A stretch of 64,000 nucleotides of DNA from contig NZ_AP022593.1 of NCBI RefSeq assembly GCF_010731815.2, positions 4,774,001 to 4,838,000 on the forward strand, written 5' to 3'. Source of the stretch: Mycolicibacterium arabiense (GTDB lineage: Bacteria; Actinomycetota; Actinomycetes; Mycobacteriales; Mycobacteriaceae). Below are positions 38,659-47,276 of the stretch, in pieces (position 1 is the first letter of the stretch; every line of letters starts with the position of its first letter). A program made the position numbers and the translations under genes. A model generated the notes under the pieces. It made no database searches. It was not told where the DNA came from and worked only from the letters and a program-made list of their open reading frames with translations.

Positions 38659-39200
38659 GCACCTACCTCCAGCTGATCGTGCTGTTCGGCTCGCTGTCGC
38701 TGATGTCGATCGGCGGCGGCAACGCAGTGCTGCCCGAGATGCACCTGCGTGCGGTGAACCAGCACCACTGGCTGAGCAACGGCCAGTTCGCCGACCTGTT
38801 CTCCATCTCGCAGACCGCGCCGGGGCCGAGCATCCTGATCGTCGGGATGGTCGGCTATGCCGCCGGCCTGGAGGTGGGCGGCGTGCCCGGCGCCATCCTC
38901 GGCGGAGTGGTCGCGACGGTGGCTATGGTGCTGCCCGCCGCGTCGCTGGTCTATGCCATCACGCTGTTCTGGCAGCGGGCGGAGGAGTCGCGCTGGCGGA
39001 TCGCGGTCGAGAAGGGGTTCGCTCCGCTGACCGTCGGGCTCATCCTGGCGTCATCGCTGGTGATGAGCCGCGCGGCGGATCACGACTGGCGGGCGTACCT
39101 GCTGACCGCGGTGTGCACGGTGATCTTCGTCCGTACCAAGCTGAACCCCCTGCTGGTGGTCGCCGGTGCCGGGGTGATCGGTTACCTCGGGTTCGTCTGA
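38655..39200 (+). CDS. Chromate transporter, C-terminal-type CHR domain (ChrA half)
   Basis: This is the second CHR domain: 181 residues, a GTG start overlapping the first half's stop. The opening SLMSIGGGNAVLPEMHL and FSISQTAPGPSILIVGMVGYAAG match the CHR family's second half. About five membrane helices follow. Together with the preceding gene it makes a split chromate transporter. The extended upstream open frame in this frame is not coding. Confidence 0.88.
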   Translation: MSTYLQLIVLFGSLSLMSIGGGNAVLPEMHLRAVNQHHWLSNGQFADLFSISQTAPGPSILIVGMVGYAAGLEVGGVPGAILGGVVATVAMVLPAASLVYAITLFWQRAEESRWRIAVEKGFAPLTVGLILASSLVMSRAADHDWRAYLLTAVCTVIFVRTKLNPLLVVAGAGVIGYLGFV

Positions 39201-39208
39201 ACCGCGGG

Positions 39209-39514
39209 TTAGGAGCCTCCACCCCCGCCGCCGCAGCCGCCCCCGCCGCCGCAGCCACCCCCGCCGCCGCAGCCACCCCCGCAGCTGGACCCGCCCCCGC
39301 AGCCTCCTGATCCGCCGCCATCGGAGGTGCCACCGGAAACGCCATGGTCTCCGTGGCCGTAGGAGGTTCCGCCGCCATACGCTGCGCTGTCCCTGCCGGC
39401 TTGCCAGTAACGCGCCGTGCGGCGCTTCACCCACCTATTGATGGCAAAGAACGACGCGACGACCGCTGCGATGGTCCCAATTCCGATGACCCACCCGAGA
39501 GTGGTTGCATCCAT
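39209..39514 (-). CDS. Single-pass membrane protein with a Gly/Cys-rich tail
   Basis: This 101-residue protein has a membrane helix at about residues 4-25 (TTLGWVIGIGTIAAVVASFF), a basic/aromatic linker (RWVKRRTARYWQAGRDS), and a tail from about residue 46 of Gly, Ser, Asp and His, then Cys repeats: GGCGGGSSCGGGC, then C(GGGGG)C units, ending in GGGGGGS. Five cysteines lie in the last ~30 residues. The ATG at 39514 is chosen since the helix begins there. Gly/Cys-rich tails like this occur in TIGR04222-type and GRDP-associated proteins. Function unknown. Confidence 0.72.
   Translation of the reverse strand: MDATTLGWVIGIGTIAAVVASFFAINRWVKRRTARYWQAGRDSAAYGGGTSYGHGDHGVSGGTSDGGGSGGCGGGSSCGGGCGGGGGCGGGGGCGGGGGGS
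39213..39330. repeat. Tandem CCGCCGCCGCAGCC repeat coding the Gly/Cys tail
   Basis: The + strand shows imperfect 18-base units such as CCCCCGCCGCCGCAGCC, repeated about 4 times, encoding the Gly-Cys tail on the minus strand. Such repeats can vary in copy number and are hard to assemble, so the exact number of units may be wrong. Confidence 0.8.
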
Positions 39515-39559
39515 GAGCGGATGATACGACGCCTCGTGCGCGCCGCCTAGAGTAGGAAC

Positions 39560-40066
39560 GTGCTCGGCCGCCGGAAGGGTCGTTGGGATCGCGCGAACGC
39601 CGCGGTTGCGTCGCTCGAACTCCCCCCTGCCGTGTTCAAGACGTGTCCGTGGCAACCTCGCGATCTCGTGGAGATGGGATTGCGGCAGTGGCTCAGGTGC
39701 TGCGCCCCGGCGCTTCACGACGGTCAAGTAATCGGGATGCCATCGCGCGCAATCGACGAGGCATGGCACGGCCTCATCCTCTGCACCGCGAGATACGCAG
39801 CGTTCTGCCGGACGGCGTACGGCCAGTTCCTCCACCACCACCCTGAAGGTGGTTCGCTACCCGGGGTCGACCCAGACCCGATGTCCGAGCAACTCCGCCG
39901 CACCGTGGTCGCGTGGTCCATGGTGTCCGCGCCGGGCGAGAGGTGCATCATGTGGGATCTCGACCGTCACGTCGGAGTCGATCACCCGTGGGGTATCGAT
40001 CCTGAGAGGGTCGCAGCCATCCAACAAGATCGGCACCTTCGTCTGAACCGCACCGAACGCGGGTAA
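39560..40066 (+). CDS. GRDP-like (PF07173-type) protein
   Basis: This 168-residue protein has a central motif RAIDEAWHGLILCTARYAAFC at about residues 62-83, followed by FLHHHPEGG, which resembles the conserved DEAWH/Y..FC...G..H.P block of glycine-rich domain-containing (GRDP) proteins of plants and some bacteria. Several cysteines (CPW, RCC) and histidines suggest a metal or cysteine-rich site. Start is GTG 39560. It is divergent from the Gly/Cys-tailed protein with only 45 bases between the starts, so the two share a control region. Function unknown. Confidence 0.62.
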   Translation: MLGRRKGRWDRANAAVASLELPPAVFKTCPWQPRDLVEMGLRQWLRCCAPALHDGQVIGMPSRAIDEAWHGLILCTARYAAFCRTAYGQFLHHHPEGGSLPGVDPDPMSEQLRRTVVAWSMVSAPGERCIMWDLDRHVGVDHPWGIDPERVAAIQQDRHLRLNRTERG

Positions 40067-40081
40067 ACCGTTCGTTGCTGT

Positions 40082-40109
40082 ATGAGGTCAGGAAATGGTT
40101 TGACCTCAT
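40082..40109. promoter_or_regulatory. Palindromic operator before the ABC exporter genes
   Basis: ATGAGGTCA (40082-40090) and TGACCTCAT (40101-40109) form a perfect inverted repeat with 9-base arms and a 10-base spacer, 28 bases before the first ABC gene. A further related half-site TTGAGGTT lies at 40115-40122. The length and symmetry fit a TetR/GntR-type dimer site. No regulator gene is adjacent, so the protein that binds it is unknown. It is less GC-rich than a mycobacterial terminator stem and lacks a T tract. Confidence 0.55.
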
Positions 40110-40136
40110 CAATTGTTGAGGTTTTACGGTGATTAC

Positions 40137-42014
40137 ATGAACTTGGAAACCGTCGCACGACAGACGCTGTACCGGCAGACCCGGGCACGCGGCGGCGAAC
40201 TGCGCGAGTTGGCCAACCGCGGCCTGCTCGGACGCATCTGGCGGTTCTCCGCGCGCCATCACCGCAGGCTAGGCGGGTTCGTCGCAATCAGCGTCGTTGG
40301 CTCCCTGCTCGCCGTGGCGACCCCGCTGCTGGCCGGCAAGGTCGTCGACGCGATCGTCAGCGGTGGCGCCTCCGGCACGGTGGTTGTGCTGGCCTTGATC
40401 ATCGCCGGCGTGGCGTTTGCCGAGACCGCGGTCACGATGCTGACCCGCTGGCTGTCGTCGACGATCGGCGAGGGCCTGATCCTCGACCTGCGCACTGCGG
40501 TGTTCGACCACGTGCAGCGCATGCCGGTCGCCTTCTTCACTAGGACCCGTACCGGCGCTCTGGTCAGCAGGCTCGGCAACGACGTCATCGGCGCACAGCG
40601 CGCCTTCTCCGACACGCTGTCCGGCGTGGTGTCCAACGTCGTCACCCTGACGCTGACGCTGGTCGTCATGCTCGGCATCTCCTGGCAGATCACGTTGCTC
40701 TCGCTGTTGTTGACGCCGCTGTTCCTGCTGCCCGCGCGCCGCATCGGCCGGTCCATGGCCGATCTGAGCCGCGAGAGCGCGATCAACAACGCCACGATGA
40801 ATACCCAGATGACCGAACGCTTCTCAGCGCCCGGCGCGACGCTGGTCAAGCTGTTCGGCAGCCCGGCGCGCGAATCCCGCGAGTTCGCGGTGCGCGCGGG
40901 CCGGGTCCGTGACATCGGCGTCAAGACCTCGATGCTGCAGGCCACGTTCATGAGTTCGCTGACGCTGATGTCTGCGCTCGCGCTGGCACTGGTGTACGGC
41001 CTGGGCGGCGTGCTCGCGATCGGCGGCCGGCTCGAAGCCGGTGCGATCGTGTCGCTTGCCCTGCTGCTCACCCGCCTCTACGCGCCGCTGACCGCGCTGG
41101 CCAACGCCCGCGTCGAGATCGCAAGCGCGCTGGTGAGTTTCGAGCGGGTCTTCGAGGTCCTCGACCTGGAGCCGTTGATCCGCGAGCGGCCCGACGCCCG
41201 CGCGGTGCCCGACGGCCCGGTCGCCGTCGAGTTCGACGACGTCCGCTTCGCCTACCCGTCGGCCACCGAGGTGTCGCTGGCCTCGCTCGAGGAGGTCGCC
41301 GTGCTCGACGACCGCGGCGGAGACGAGGTGCTGCACGGCATCTCGTTCCGCGCGGAACCGGGCCAGATGGTGGCACTGGTCGGCTCGTCGGGTGCGGGCA
41401 AGTCGACGACCGCCTCACTGGTGGCCCGGCTGTACGACGTGTCGTCCGGCGCGGTGCGGCTGGCCGGCGTCGACGTCCGGGACCTGACGTTCGCCTCGCT
41501 GCAGGACACCGTGGGCGTCGTCACCCAGGACGGTCACCTGTTCCACGAGTCCATTCGCGCCAACCTGACCCTCGGGGAATCGGAGCGCACCGATGACGAG
41601 CTGTGGGACGCCCTGCGCCGCGCCCGGCTGGCCGACGTGGTCGCCGACATGCCCGATGGTCTGGACACCATTGTCGGTGAGCGCGGCTACCGTCTGTCCG
41701 GTGGGCAGCGGCAACGCCTGACCATCGCGCGGCTGCTGCTGGGCCGCTCGCGCGTCGTCGTCCTCGACGAGGCGACGGCATCGTTGGACTCGGAATCGGA
41801 GGCTGCCGTGCAGCAAGCGTTGGCCGAGGCGCTGAGCGGTAGGACGTCGATCGTGATCGCGCACCGGCTGTCCACCATCCGTGCTGCCGACGTCATCCTC
41901 GTCGTCGAGGATGGCCGCATCGTCGAACGTGGCACCCACACCCAGCTGCTCGCCCGCCGCGGCCGCTACACGCGCCTCTACGAGACGCAGTTCCGCGACG
42001 GGGCCGCTGCATGA
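40137..42014 (+). CDS. ABC exporter half-transporter 1 (permease-ATPase)
   Basis: This 625-residue protein has a six-helix membrane domain (about residues 45-320) followed by an ATPase domain: Walker A GSSGAGKST, signature LSGGQRQRL, Walker B VVVLDEATASLD, H-loop IVIAHRLST. All catalytic residues are canonical, so it could work as a homodimer. A ~22-residue insertion between the first two ATPase strands (SLASLEEVAVLDDRGG) is unusual. It overlaps the next ABC gene by 4 bases. The ATG at 40137 is preferred. The substrate is unknown. Confidence 0.9.
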   Translation: MNLETVARQTLYRQTRARGGELRELANRGLLGRIWRFSARHHRRLGGFVAISVVGSLLAVATPLLAGKVVDAIVSGGASGTVVVLALIIAGVAFAETAVTMLTRWLSSTIGEGLILDLRTAVFDHVQRMPVAFFTRTRTGALVSRLGNDVIGAQRAFSDTLSGVVSNVVTLTLTLVVMLGISWQITLLSLLLTPLFLLPARRIGRSMADLSRESAINNATMNTQMTERFSAPGATLVKLFGSPARESREFAVRAGRVRDIGVKTSMLQATFMSSLTLMSALALALVYGLGGVLAIGGRLEAGAIVSLALLLTRLYAPLTALANARVEIASALVSFERVFEVLDLEPLIRERPDARAVPDGPVAVEFDDVRFAYPSATEVSLASLEEVAVLDDRGGDEVLHGISFRAEPGQMVALVGSSGAGKSTTASLVARLYDVSSGAVRLAGVDVRDLTFASLQDTVGVVTQDGHLFHESIRANLTLGESERTDDELWDALRRARLADVVADMPDGLDTIVGERGYRLSGGQRQRLTIARLLLGRSRVVVLDEATASLDSESEAAVQQALAEALSGRTSIVIAHRLSTIRAADVILVVEDGRIVERGTHTQLLARRGRYTRLYETQFRDGAAA

Positions 42015-43828
42015 CGCGGATCTCACGCGAGCCTGCCATCTCGCCTCCGCCGTCGAAGCAGCGCGGCTCGTCGTCGCTCGTCCGCCTGCTGCCCTACCTG
42101 CTGCCGTACCGCTGGCGGTGGATCACGATGTCGGTCATCGCGCTAGCCAGCACCGGCGCGACGATCGTGATTCCGCTGATGACGCGGGCGGTGATCGACG
42201 GTCCGATCCGCAACCAGGATCAGCAGGGGCTGTGGGTGCTCGGCGCCGCGGCGATGGGCATCGGCATCACCGAGGCCGCGCTGTGGTTCATCCGCCGCTG
42301 GCTGGTCGCCCGCGCCACGCTCGGCGTCGAGGCCGACATCCGCAAGGACCTCTATGCCCGACTGCAGATCCTGCCCATGTCGTTCCACGGTCAGTGGCAG
42401 TCGGGGCAGCTGCTGTCCCGGGTCATGAACGATCTGAGCGCCATTCGGCAGTTCCTGTCGTTCGGCCTGCTGTTCCTCGTGCTCAACGGGATTCAGATCG
42501 TCGTCGTGACCGCGATCCTGCTGTCGATGTACTGGCCGCTCGGCGTGGTGGTCGTGGTGTCGGTCGTGCCGATCACGGTGACGGTGCTGCACTTCCAGCG
42601 CAAGTTCACCAAGCTCTCGCGGCTGTCACAGGACCAGGCCGGTCACGTGGCGACCGACGTCGAGGAGGCCGCGCTCGGCATGCGGGTGGTCAAGTCGTTC
42701 GGCCGCGAGGACTACTCGTACGAGCGCTTCGACGAGAAGGCGCGCGCGCTCTACGACACCGAGGTGGACAAGGTTGCGGTGTCGGCGAAGTTCTGGACGC
42801 TGCTCGAGGTGATCCCGAACCTCACGCTGATCGTGGTGCTCGGCTTCGGCGCCTACGCCGCGGGCATGGGGCAGGTCACGCTCGGCACCCTGGTCGCGTT
42901 CATCACGATGATGCTGTCGCTGGTCTGGCCGATCGCGTCGCTGGGTTTCCTGCTGTCGATGACGCAGGAATCGTTCACCGCCGCCGACCGCGTTGCCGAC
43001 GTCTTCGACGCCACGCGCGACATCCACGACGGCCCGATCGACGAGGTGCCCCGCGGCGGCAAGCTGGAGCTGGTGGACGTGGGGTTCCGGTTCCCCGACT
43101 CTGCGCCCGATGTCGCCGCCGGAGCGGCTCCGGAGAAGTGGGCCCTGCGCCACGTCACCGTCACCGTAGAACCGGGCGAGACCCTCGCGCTGGTCGGCTC
43201 GACGGGTTCGGGCAAGTCGGTGCTGGCGTCGCTGCTGTCGCGCCTGCACGACGTCACCGAGGGTCGAATCATGCTCGACGGCATCGACGTTCGCGACCTG
43301 TCGCTGTCGACGCTGCGCCGGGCGGTGGCGACGGCATTCGAGGATCCCACGCTGTTCTCGATGTCCGTCGCGGAGAACCTACGGCTGGGCAACCCGACGG
43401 CGACCGAGGAGCAACTGGCCGAGGCGATCGACGTCGCCGCTGCCGACTTCGTCTACGACCTGCCGTTCGGTCTGGACACCCGCATCGGAGAGCAGGGCAT
43501 GAGCCTGTCCGGCGGTCAGCGGCAACGGCTTTCGCTGGCCCGCGCGATCCTGGCGAAGCCGGCGATCCTGGTACTCGACGACACGCTGTCTGCGCTCGAC
43601 GTGCACACCGAGGCGCAGGTGACCGAGGCGTTGGGCCGCGTGCTGGGTGACGTGACGGGCATCGTCGTGGCACATCGGGCGTCCACCGTGCTGCTCGCCG
43701 ACCGCGTCGCACTGCTCGAGGGCGGCACCATCACCCACGTCGGCACTCACGCCGAACTGCTCGCCGACGTGCCGGAGTACCGCTACCTGCTGGCCGCCGA
43801 CGACGACCTCGCCGAGGCCCTGCCATGA
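42011..43828 (+). CDS. ABC exporter half-transporter 2 with a degenerate Walker B
   Basis: This 605-residue half-transporter has a six-helix membrane domain (about residues 35-320) and an ATPase domain with Walker A GSTGSGKSV and signature LSGGQRQRL. Its Walker B is ILVLDDTLSALD, where the catalytic Glu after the Asp is Asp. This is the pattern of the inactive site of heterodimeric exporters (like BmrCD or TM287/288). It overlaps both neighbours by 4 bases. I infer that it pairs with half-transporter 3. Confidence 0.9.
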   Translation: MTRISREPAISPPPSKQRGSSSLVRLLPYLLPYRWRWITMSVIALASTGATIVIPLMTRAVIDGPIRNQDQQGLWVLGAAAMGIGITEAALWFIRRWLVARATLGVEADIRKDLYARLQILPMSFHGQWQSGQLLSRVMNDLSAIRQFLSFGLLFLVLNGIQIVVVTAILLSMYWPLGVVVVVSVVPITVTVLHFQRKFTKLSRLSQDQAGHVATDVEEAALGMRVVKSFGREDYSYERFDEKARALYDTEVDKVAVSAKFWTLLEVIPNLTLIVVLGFGAYAAGMGQVTLGTLVAFITMMLSLVWPIASLGFLLSMTQESFTAADRVADVFDATRDIHDGPIDEVPRGGKLELVDVGFRFPDSAPDVAAGAAPEKWALRHVTVTVEPGETLALVGSTGSGKSVLASLLSRLHDVTEGRIMLDGIDVRDLSLSTLRRAVATAFEDPTLFSMSVAENLRLGNPTATEEQLAEAIDVAAADFVYDLPFGLDTRIGEQGMSLSGGQRQRLSLARAILAKPAILVLDDTLSALDVHTEAQVTEALGRVLGDVTGIVVAHRASTVLLADRVALLEGGTITHVGTHAELLADVPEYRYLLAADDDLAEALP

Positions 43829-45645
43829 GCGTCATGGACTGGCGCGGGCGCACGGTCTCCGACGAGACCGGCGACCTGCCCATCGACGAGACGGTGTCGC
43901 GCCGTCGCGAGGCCCGCTCGCTGCTGGGCTCGCTGCTGCGGCCGTACAAGGTCACGGTGGCGCTGCTGGCGATCGTCGTCGTGGTGGAGAACGCCGCGCG
44001 GCTGTCGGTGCCGCTGCTGGTGCAGCGTGGAATCGACCATGGCATCCCACCGATCGTCGACGGCGGTGCCACCGGTGAGCTGCTGAAGATCGTCGCCGCG
44101 CTGTGCGGTGTGGTGGTGCTGCAGGCCACCAGCAGGTTGTACTTCCTGCGCCGATCGGGCCGCATCGGCCAACGGGTGCTGCTGTCCCTGCGGCAGCAGA
44201 TCTACCGCCACTTCCAACGCCTCGACGTGGCGTTCCACGACCGCTACACCTCGGGACGGGTGGTCAGCCGTTCGACCAACGACGTCGACGCCATCCAGGA
44301 CATGCTGCAGACCGGGTTCGACAGCCTGATCACCGCGGTGCTGACCCTCGGTGGCACGGCGGTGCTGCTGGTGGTGCTCGACGTGCACCTCGGGCTGGTC
44401 TGCCTGGGGGTGTTCCCGGTCCTGGTCGGGTTGATCTGGTGGTTCCGCACCCAGTCGTCGAAGGTGTACCTGAAGGTCCGCGAGAGCGCGGCGCTGGTGA
44501 TCGTGCAGTTCGTCGAGACCATGACGGGCATCAAGGCCGTGCAGGCCTACCGCCGGGAGCCGCGCAACCAGGAGATCTTCGAAGAGGTCGCCGACCAGTA
44601 CCGCGACGTCAACGAGCGGGCGTTCAAACTGCTCGCGATCTTCATGCCCGCGGTGAAGCTCGTCGGCAACGTGACCACCGGCACCGTGCTGCTCTACGGC
44701 GGTTACCGCGTGCTGCACGGCGAGATGACGATCGGCACGCTGGCGGCGTTCCTGCTGTATCTGCGGATGTTCTTCGAGCCGATGCAGGAACTCTCGCAGT
44801 TCTTCAACACCTTCCAGTCGGCCGCGGCCGCGCTGGAGAAGATCGCAGGCGTGTTGGCGCAGCGGCCGGCCATCGAGGACCCCGATCGCCCGGTGCAGTT
44901 GCCGGTCGTGAAGGGGGACGTCGCGTTCCATGACGTCGAGTTCTCCTACGTGCGGGACCGGCCGGTGCTGCCAGGGCTGAACCTCGAGGTTCCCGCTGGG
45001 CAGACGGTGGCGCTGGTCGGCACCACGGGTGCGGGCAAGACCACGATCGCCAAGCTGATCGCCCGGTTCTACGACCCGACGTCGGGTGCGGTGACGCTGG
45101 ACGGTCACGACCTGCGCGATCTGCCTCAGGCCGAGCTACGTCGTCACGTGGTGATGGTGACGCAGGAGAACTTCATGTTCGAGGGGACGGTGGCCGACAA
45201 CATCCGGTTCGGCCGTCCCGACGCCACCGATGCGCAGGTGCGCGAGGCCGCGGAAGCCGTTGGCGCTGACAAGTTCATCGCCGCGCTGCCCGAGGGGTAC
45301 GCCACCGACGTGGCAAAGCGCGGCGGCCGGTTGTCGGCGGGGCAGCGGCAGTTGATCGCCTTCGCGCGGGCGTTCCTGGCCGACCCGGCGGTACTCATCC
45401 TCGACGAGGCGACGTCGTCGCTCGACATCCCGAGCGAGCGAATGGTGCAGCGCGCGTTGGCCACCGTGCTTGCCGAGCGCACTGCGCTGGTGATCGCGCA
45501 CCGGTTGTCGACGGTGCAGATCGCCGACCGGGTGCTGGTGCTCGAGCACGGCCGGATCGTCGAGGACGGATCACCGGACGAACTGATCGCCGGCGACGGG
45601 CAGTACGCCGCCCTGCACCGCGCGTGGGTGGAGTCGCTGGTCTAA
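43825..45645 (+). CDS. ABC exporter half-transporter 3 (canonical ATPase)
   Basis: This 606-residue half-transporter has a six-helix membrane domain (about 35-320) and an ATPase domain with Walker A GTTGAGKTT, signature LSAGQRQLI, Walker B VLILDEATSSLD with the catalytic Glu and H-loop LVIAHRLST. The LSAGQ variant of the signature suits partners of a degenerate-site subunit. The ATG overlaps half-transporter 2. The last 75 bases overlap the HTTM gene coming from the other strand. Confidence 0.9.
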   Translation: MSVMDWRGRTVSDETGDLPIDETVSRRREARSLLGSLLRPYKVTVALLAIVVVVENAARLSVPLLVQRGIDHGIPPIVDGGATGELLKIVAALCGVVVLQATSRLYFLRRSGRIGQRVLLSLRQQIYRHFQRLDVAFHDRYTSGRVVSRSTNDVDAIQDMLQTGFDSLITAVLTLGGTAVLLVVLDVHLGLVCLGVFPVLVGLIWWFRTQSSKVYLKVRESAALVIVQFVETMTGIKAVQAYRREPRNQEIFEEVADQYRDVNERAFKLLAIFMPAVKLVGNVTTGTVLLYGGYRVLHGEMTIGTLAAFLLYLRMFFEPMQELSQFFNTFQSAAAALEKIAGVLAQRPAIEDPDRPVQLPVVKGDVAFHDVEFSYVRDRPVLPGLNLEVPAGQTVALVGTTGAGKTTIAKLIARFYDPTSGAVTLDGHDLRDLPQAELRRHVVMVTQENFMFEGTVADNIRFGRPDATDAQVREAAEAVGADKFIAALPEGYATDVAKRGGRLSAGQRQLIAFARAFLADPAVLILDEATSSLDIPSERMVQRALATVLAERTALVIAHRLSTVQIADRVLVLEHGRIVEDGSPDELIAGDGQYAALHRAWVESLV

Positions 45646-46731
45646 CGCGGCCCACACCTGTTGCAGCAGGTACGTGATGCCGATCAGCGCACCGACGACG
45701 ATGACGGCGACACCGCCCACTCGTCCTATCGCGATCCTGCCCACGGGGCTCGCCATCAGGAACCAGGACGAGGAACCGATGGCCACCGCAAGGAGTACCA
45801 GGAGAACCCGGGCCGGGACCCCGGTGAACAGCGGCCGGCCCGCGCGCAACACGCGTTCGGCGAACCCGACGAGCCTGGAATCACCCACCCGCCGCGCGAT
45901 CGTTCCCCACGACACGAACGCGCCATAGGCGATCACGGCATGGCTGAAGTCGATGTTCATGACGAGCAGCACGCCCAGGTGGAACGTGGTCGCGACGGCC
46001 AGCGTGATGCGGAAGGCGCGCCACCAGGGCAACGCGAGAAGGATCGCGAACTCGAAGGCCACGGTGAGCCAATCTGCGAGTTCCCACGCGACGCGCCAGT
46101 CATGGGTGGCGACCCACTCGGCCAGCCAGTGCGTCCTGTCCTCGGTCACGAACGCGAGCACGTAATAGCCGCGGGCGGCCTGACTGTCGAACGACAGCCA
46201 TCCCGTCCCGAGCTTCGTCAGCGCTGCAGTGAAGAACCCCCAGCCGACGAGGAGACCGAGCAGACGCAGCGGCCACTGTTCCTGTTCCGACGGCGCCGCC
46301 TTCCGGTGTCGCCACGCATCGATCGAGAAGCGATCCCCCCAGTTGGCGAAAGCCAGTACCAGAGGCGGCAATACGAGCAGGATGGTGTGGTCGATCTTGC
46401 CCAGGCAGTAGGTCAGGCCGTAGGTGCTCGTCAACATCACCGCGGACGCGATGGACGCGATTTTCGTCCACAGCCCGAAACCCACTGCGAGCAAACTCGC
46501 GGAGCGAAGCACCTCCAGCCCGATCAGGACCGCCAGCGGTGGGAAGCCCGAGAGTAGTTGAAGGGGCCCCGGTGGTGGATGGAACATGAAGTCGGGATAC
46601 TCCGCGAGCCATGCGATGTTCGGCACGGTGAACAGCGCACCCACCGCGTAGACGATGCGGCTGATCCCCAAGTCGGCAGGCGTGAAGGGTCCGCTGCGGA
46701 CCCATGCGTCGAATCGGTCGCCGAGTTTCAC
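45571..46731 (-). CDS. HTTM-domain (vitamin K carboxylase/SdpB-like) membrane protein
   Basis: This 386-residue protein has several hydrophobic helices of the HTTM family, which includes the vitamin-K-dependent gamma-carboxylase and SdpB. It has helix starts such as ISRIVYAVGALFTVPNI, the internal GWGFFTAALTKLGTGWLSFDSQAARGYYV segment, and the amphipathic WLAEWVATHDWRVAWELADWL. Catalytic residues are not identified. It starts at GTG 46731, overlapping its CxxC partner gene by 4 bases. The C-terminal 25 residues overlap the ABC3 gene. Function unknown. Confidence 0.85.
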   Translation of the reverse strand: MKLGDRFDAWVRSGPFTPADLGISRIVYAVGALFTVPNIAWLAEYPDFMFHPPPGPLQLLSGFPPLAVLIGLEVLRSASLLAVGFGLWTKIASIASAVMLTSTYGLTYCLGKIDHTILLVLPPLVLAFANWGDRFSIDAWRHRKAAPSEQEQWPLRLLGLLVGWGFFTAALTKLGTGWLSFDSQAARGYYVLAFVTEDRTHWLAEWVATHDWRVAWELADWLTVAFEFAILLALPWWRAFRITLAVATTFHLGVLLVMNIDFSHAVIAYGAFVSWGTIARRVGDSRLVGFAERVLRAGRPLFTGVPARVLLVLLAVAIGSSSWFLMASPVGRIAIGRVGGVAVIVVGALIGITYLLQQVWAALDQRLHPRAVQGGVLPVAGDQFVR

Positions 46732-47216
46732 TGGGCGCCCCCGAGATCGACGTGAACCGTCTTCGGCGGTCCGTACTCGACCGATGACGCGTCGGCCGCC
46801 GGGTAGGTCGCCGTCCGCCAGACGATGTCCAGGCCCGACACGGGCTGACCGGGAAAGCGTTGATCGATCCTCGATCGCAGCCAGGCTCTCGCATCGGGAT
46901 TGGACGCGAAACTGCCGTCGGTGAAGGCGGCCGAGAAGGCGATGAGGCGCACCGAAGGCCCAGGCGGCAGGACGGTGTCCATCGGTACCCGCTGTGTGCG
47001 GCCGTCGGCGAATCGGACGATGAGTTCGGGCTCCTTGGTCGACGGCTCACCCGTCTCGAGCAGGCAGCCGGGGCAGTGGGCCGGGAAGCCGGGCAGGATG
47101 AGTGCCGGGTAGGGCTCTGCGCGTTGGACTCCGAGCCAGACGTATTGCAATAGCGCGATCCACAGGAACGTCGCAGCGAACACCCATCGGACGCTGCGCC
47201 TCGTCATCGATGTCAT
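46728..47216 (-). CDS. Membrane-anchored CxxC partner of the HTTM protein
   Basis: This 162-residue protein has one N-terminal membrane helix (about residues 10-30, VFAATFLWIALLQYVWLGV) and an extracytoplasmic domain. It has a CxxC motif (HCPGCLL, Cys48/Cys51) and a strand-rich region (PELIVRFADGRTQRVPMD), ending in GPPKTVHVDLGGAQ. It is translationally coupled to the HTTM gene (GTGA overlap), so they likely act together. No family is recognised. The start may be ATG 47216 or 47207. Confidence 0.68.
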   Translation of the reverse strand: MTSMTRRSVRWVFAATFLWIALLQYVWLGVQRAEPYPALILPGFPAHCPGCLLETGEPSTKEPELIVRFADGRTQRVPMDTVLPPGPSVRLIAFSAAFTDGSFASNPDARAWLRSRIDQRFPGQPVSGLDIVWRTATYPAADASSVEYGPPKTVHVDLGGAQ

Positions 47217-47276
47217 CGGAGATCAAGACTCCCCCCGGGCCGAGCGCGGTCACCCCCCAGTGAAACCGGCCTTCGA

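Noticed and set aside
39213..39330. Possible CRISPR or satellite repeat
   Set aside because: The units are directly adjacent, without spacers, and in frame with the Gly/Cys tail.
40060..40140. AT-rich stretch considered as an origin or attachment site
   Set aside because: It has no DnaA-box cluster, no integrase and no tRNA nearby; an operator explains its symmetry.
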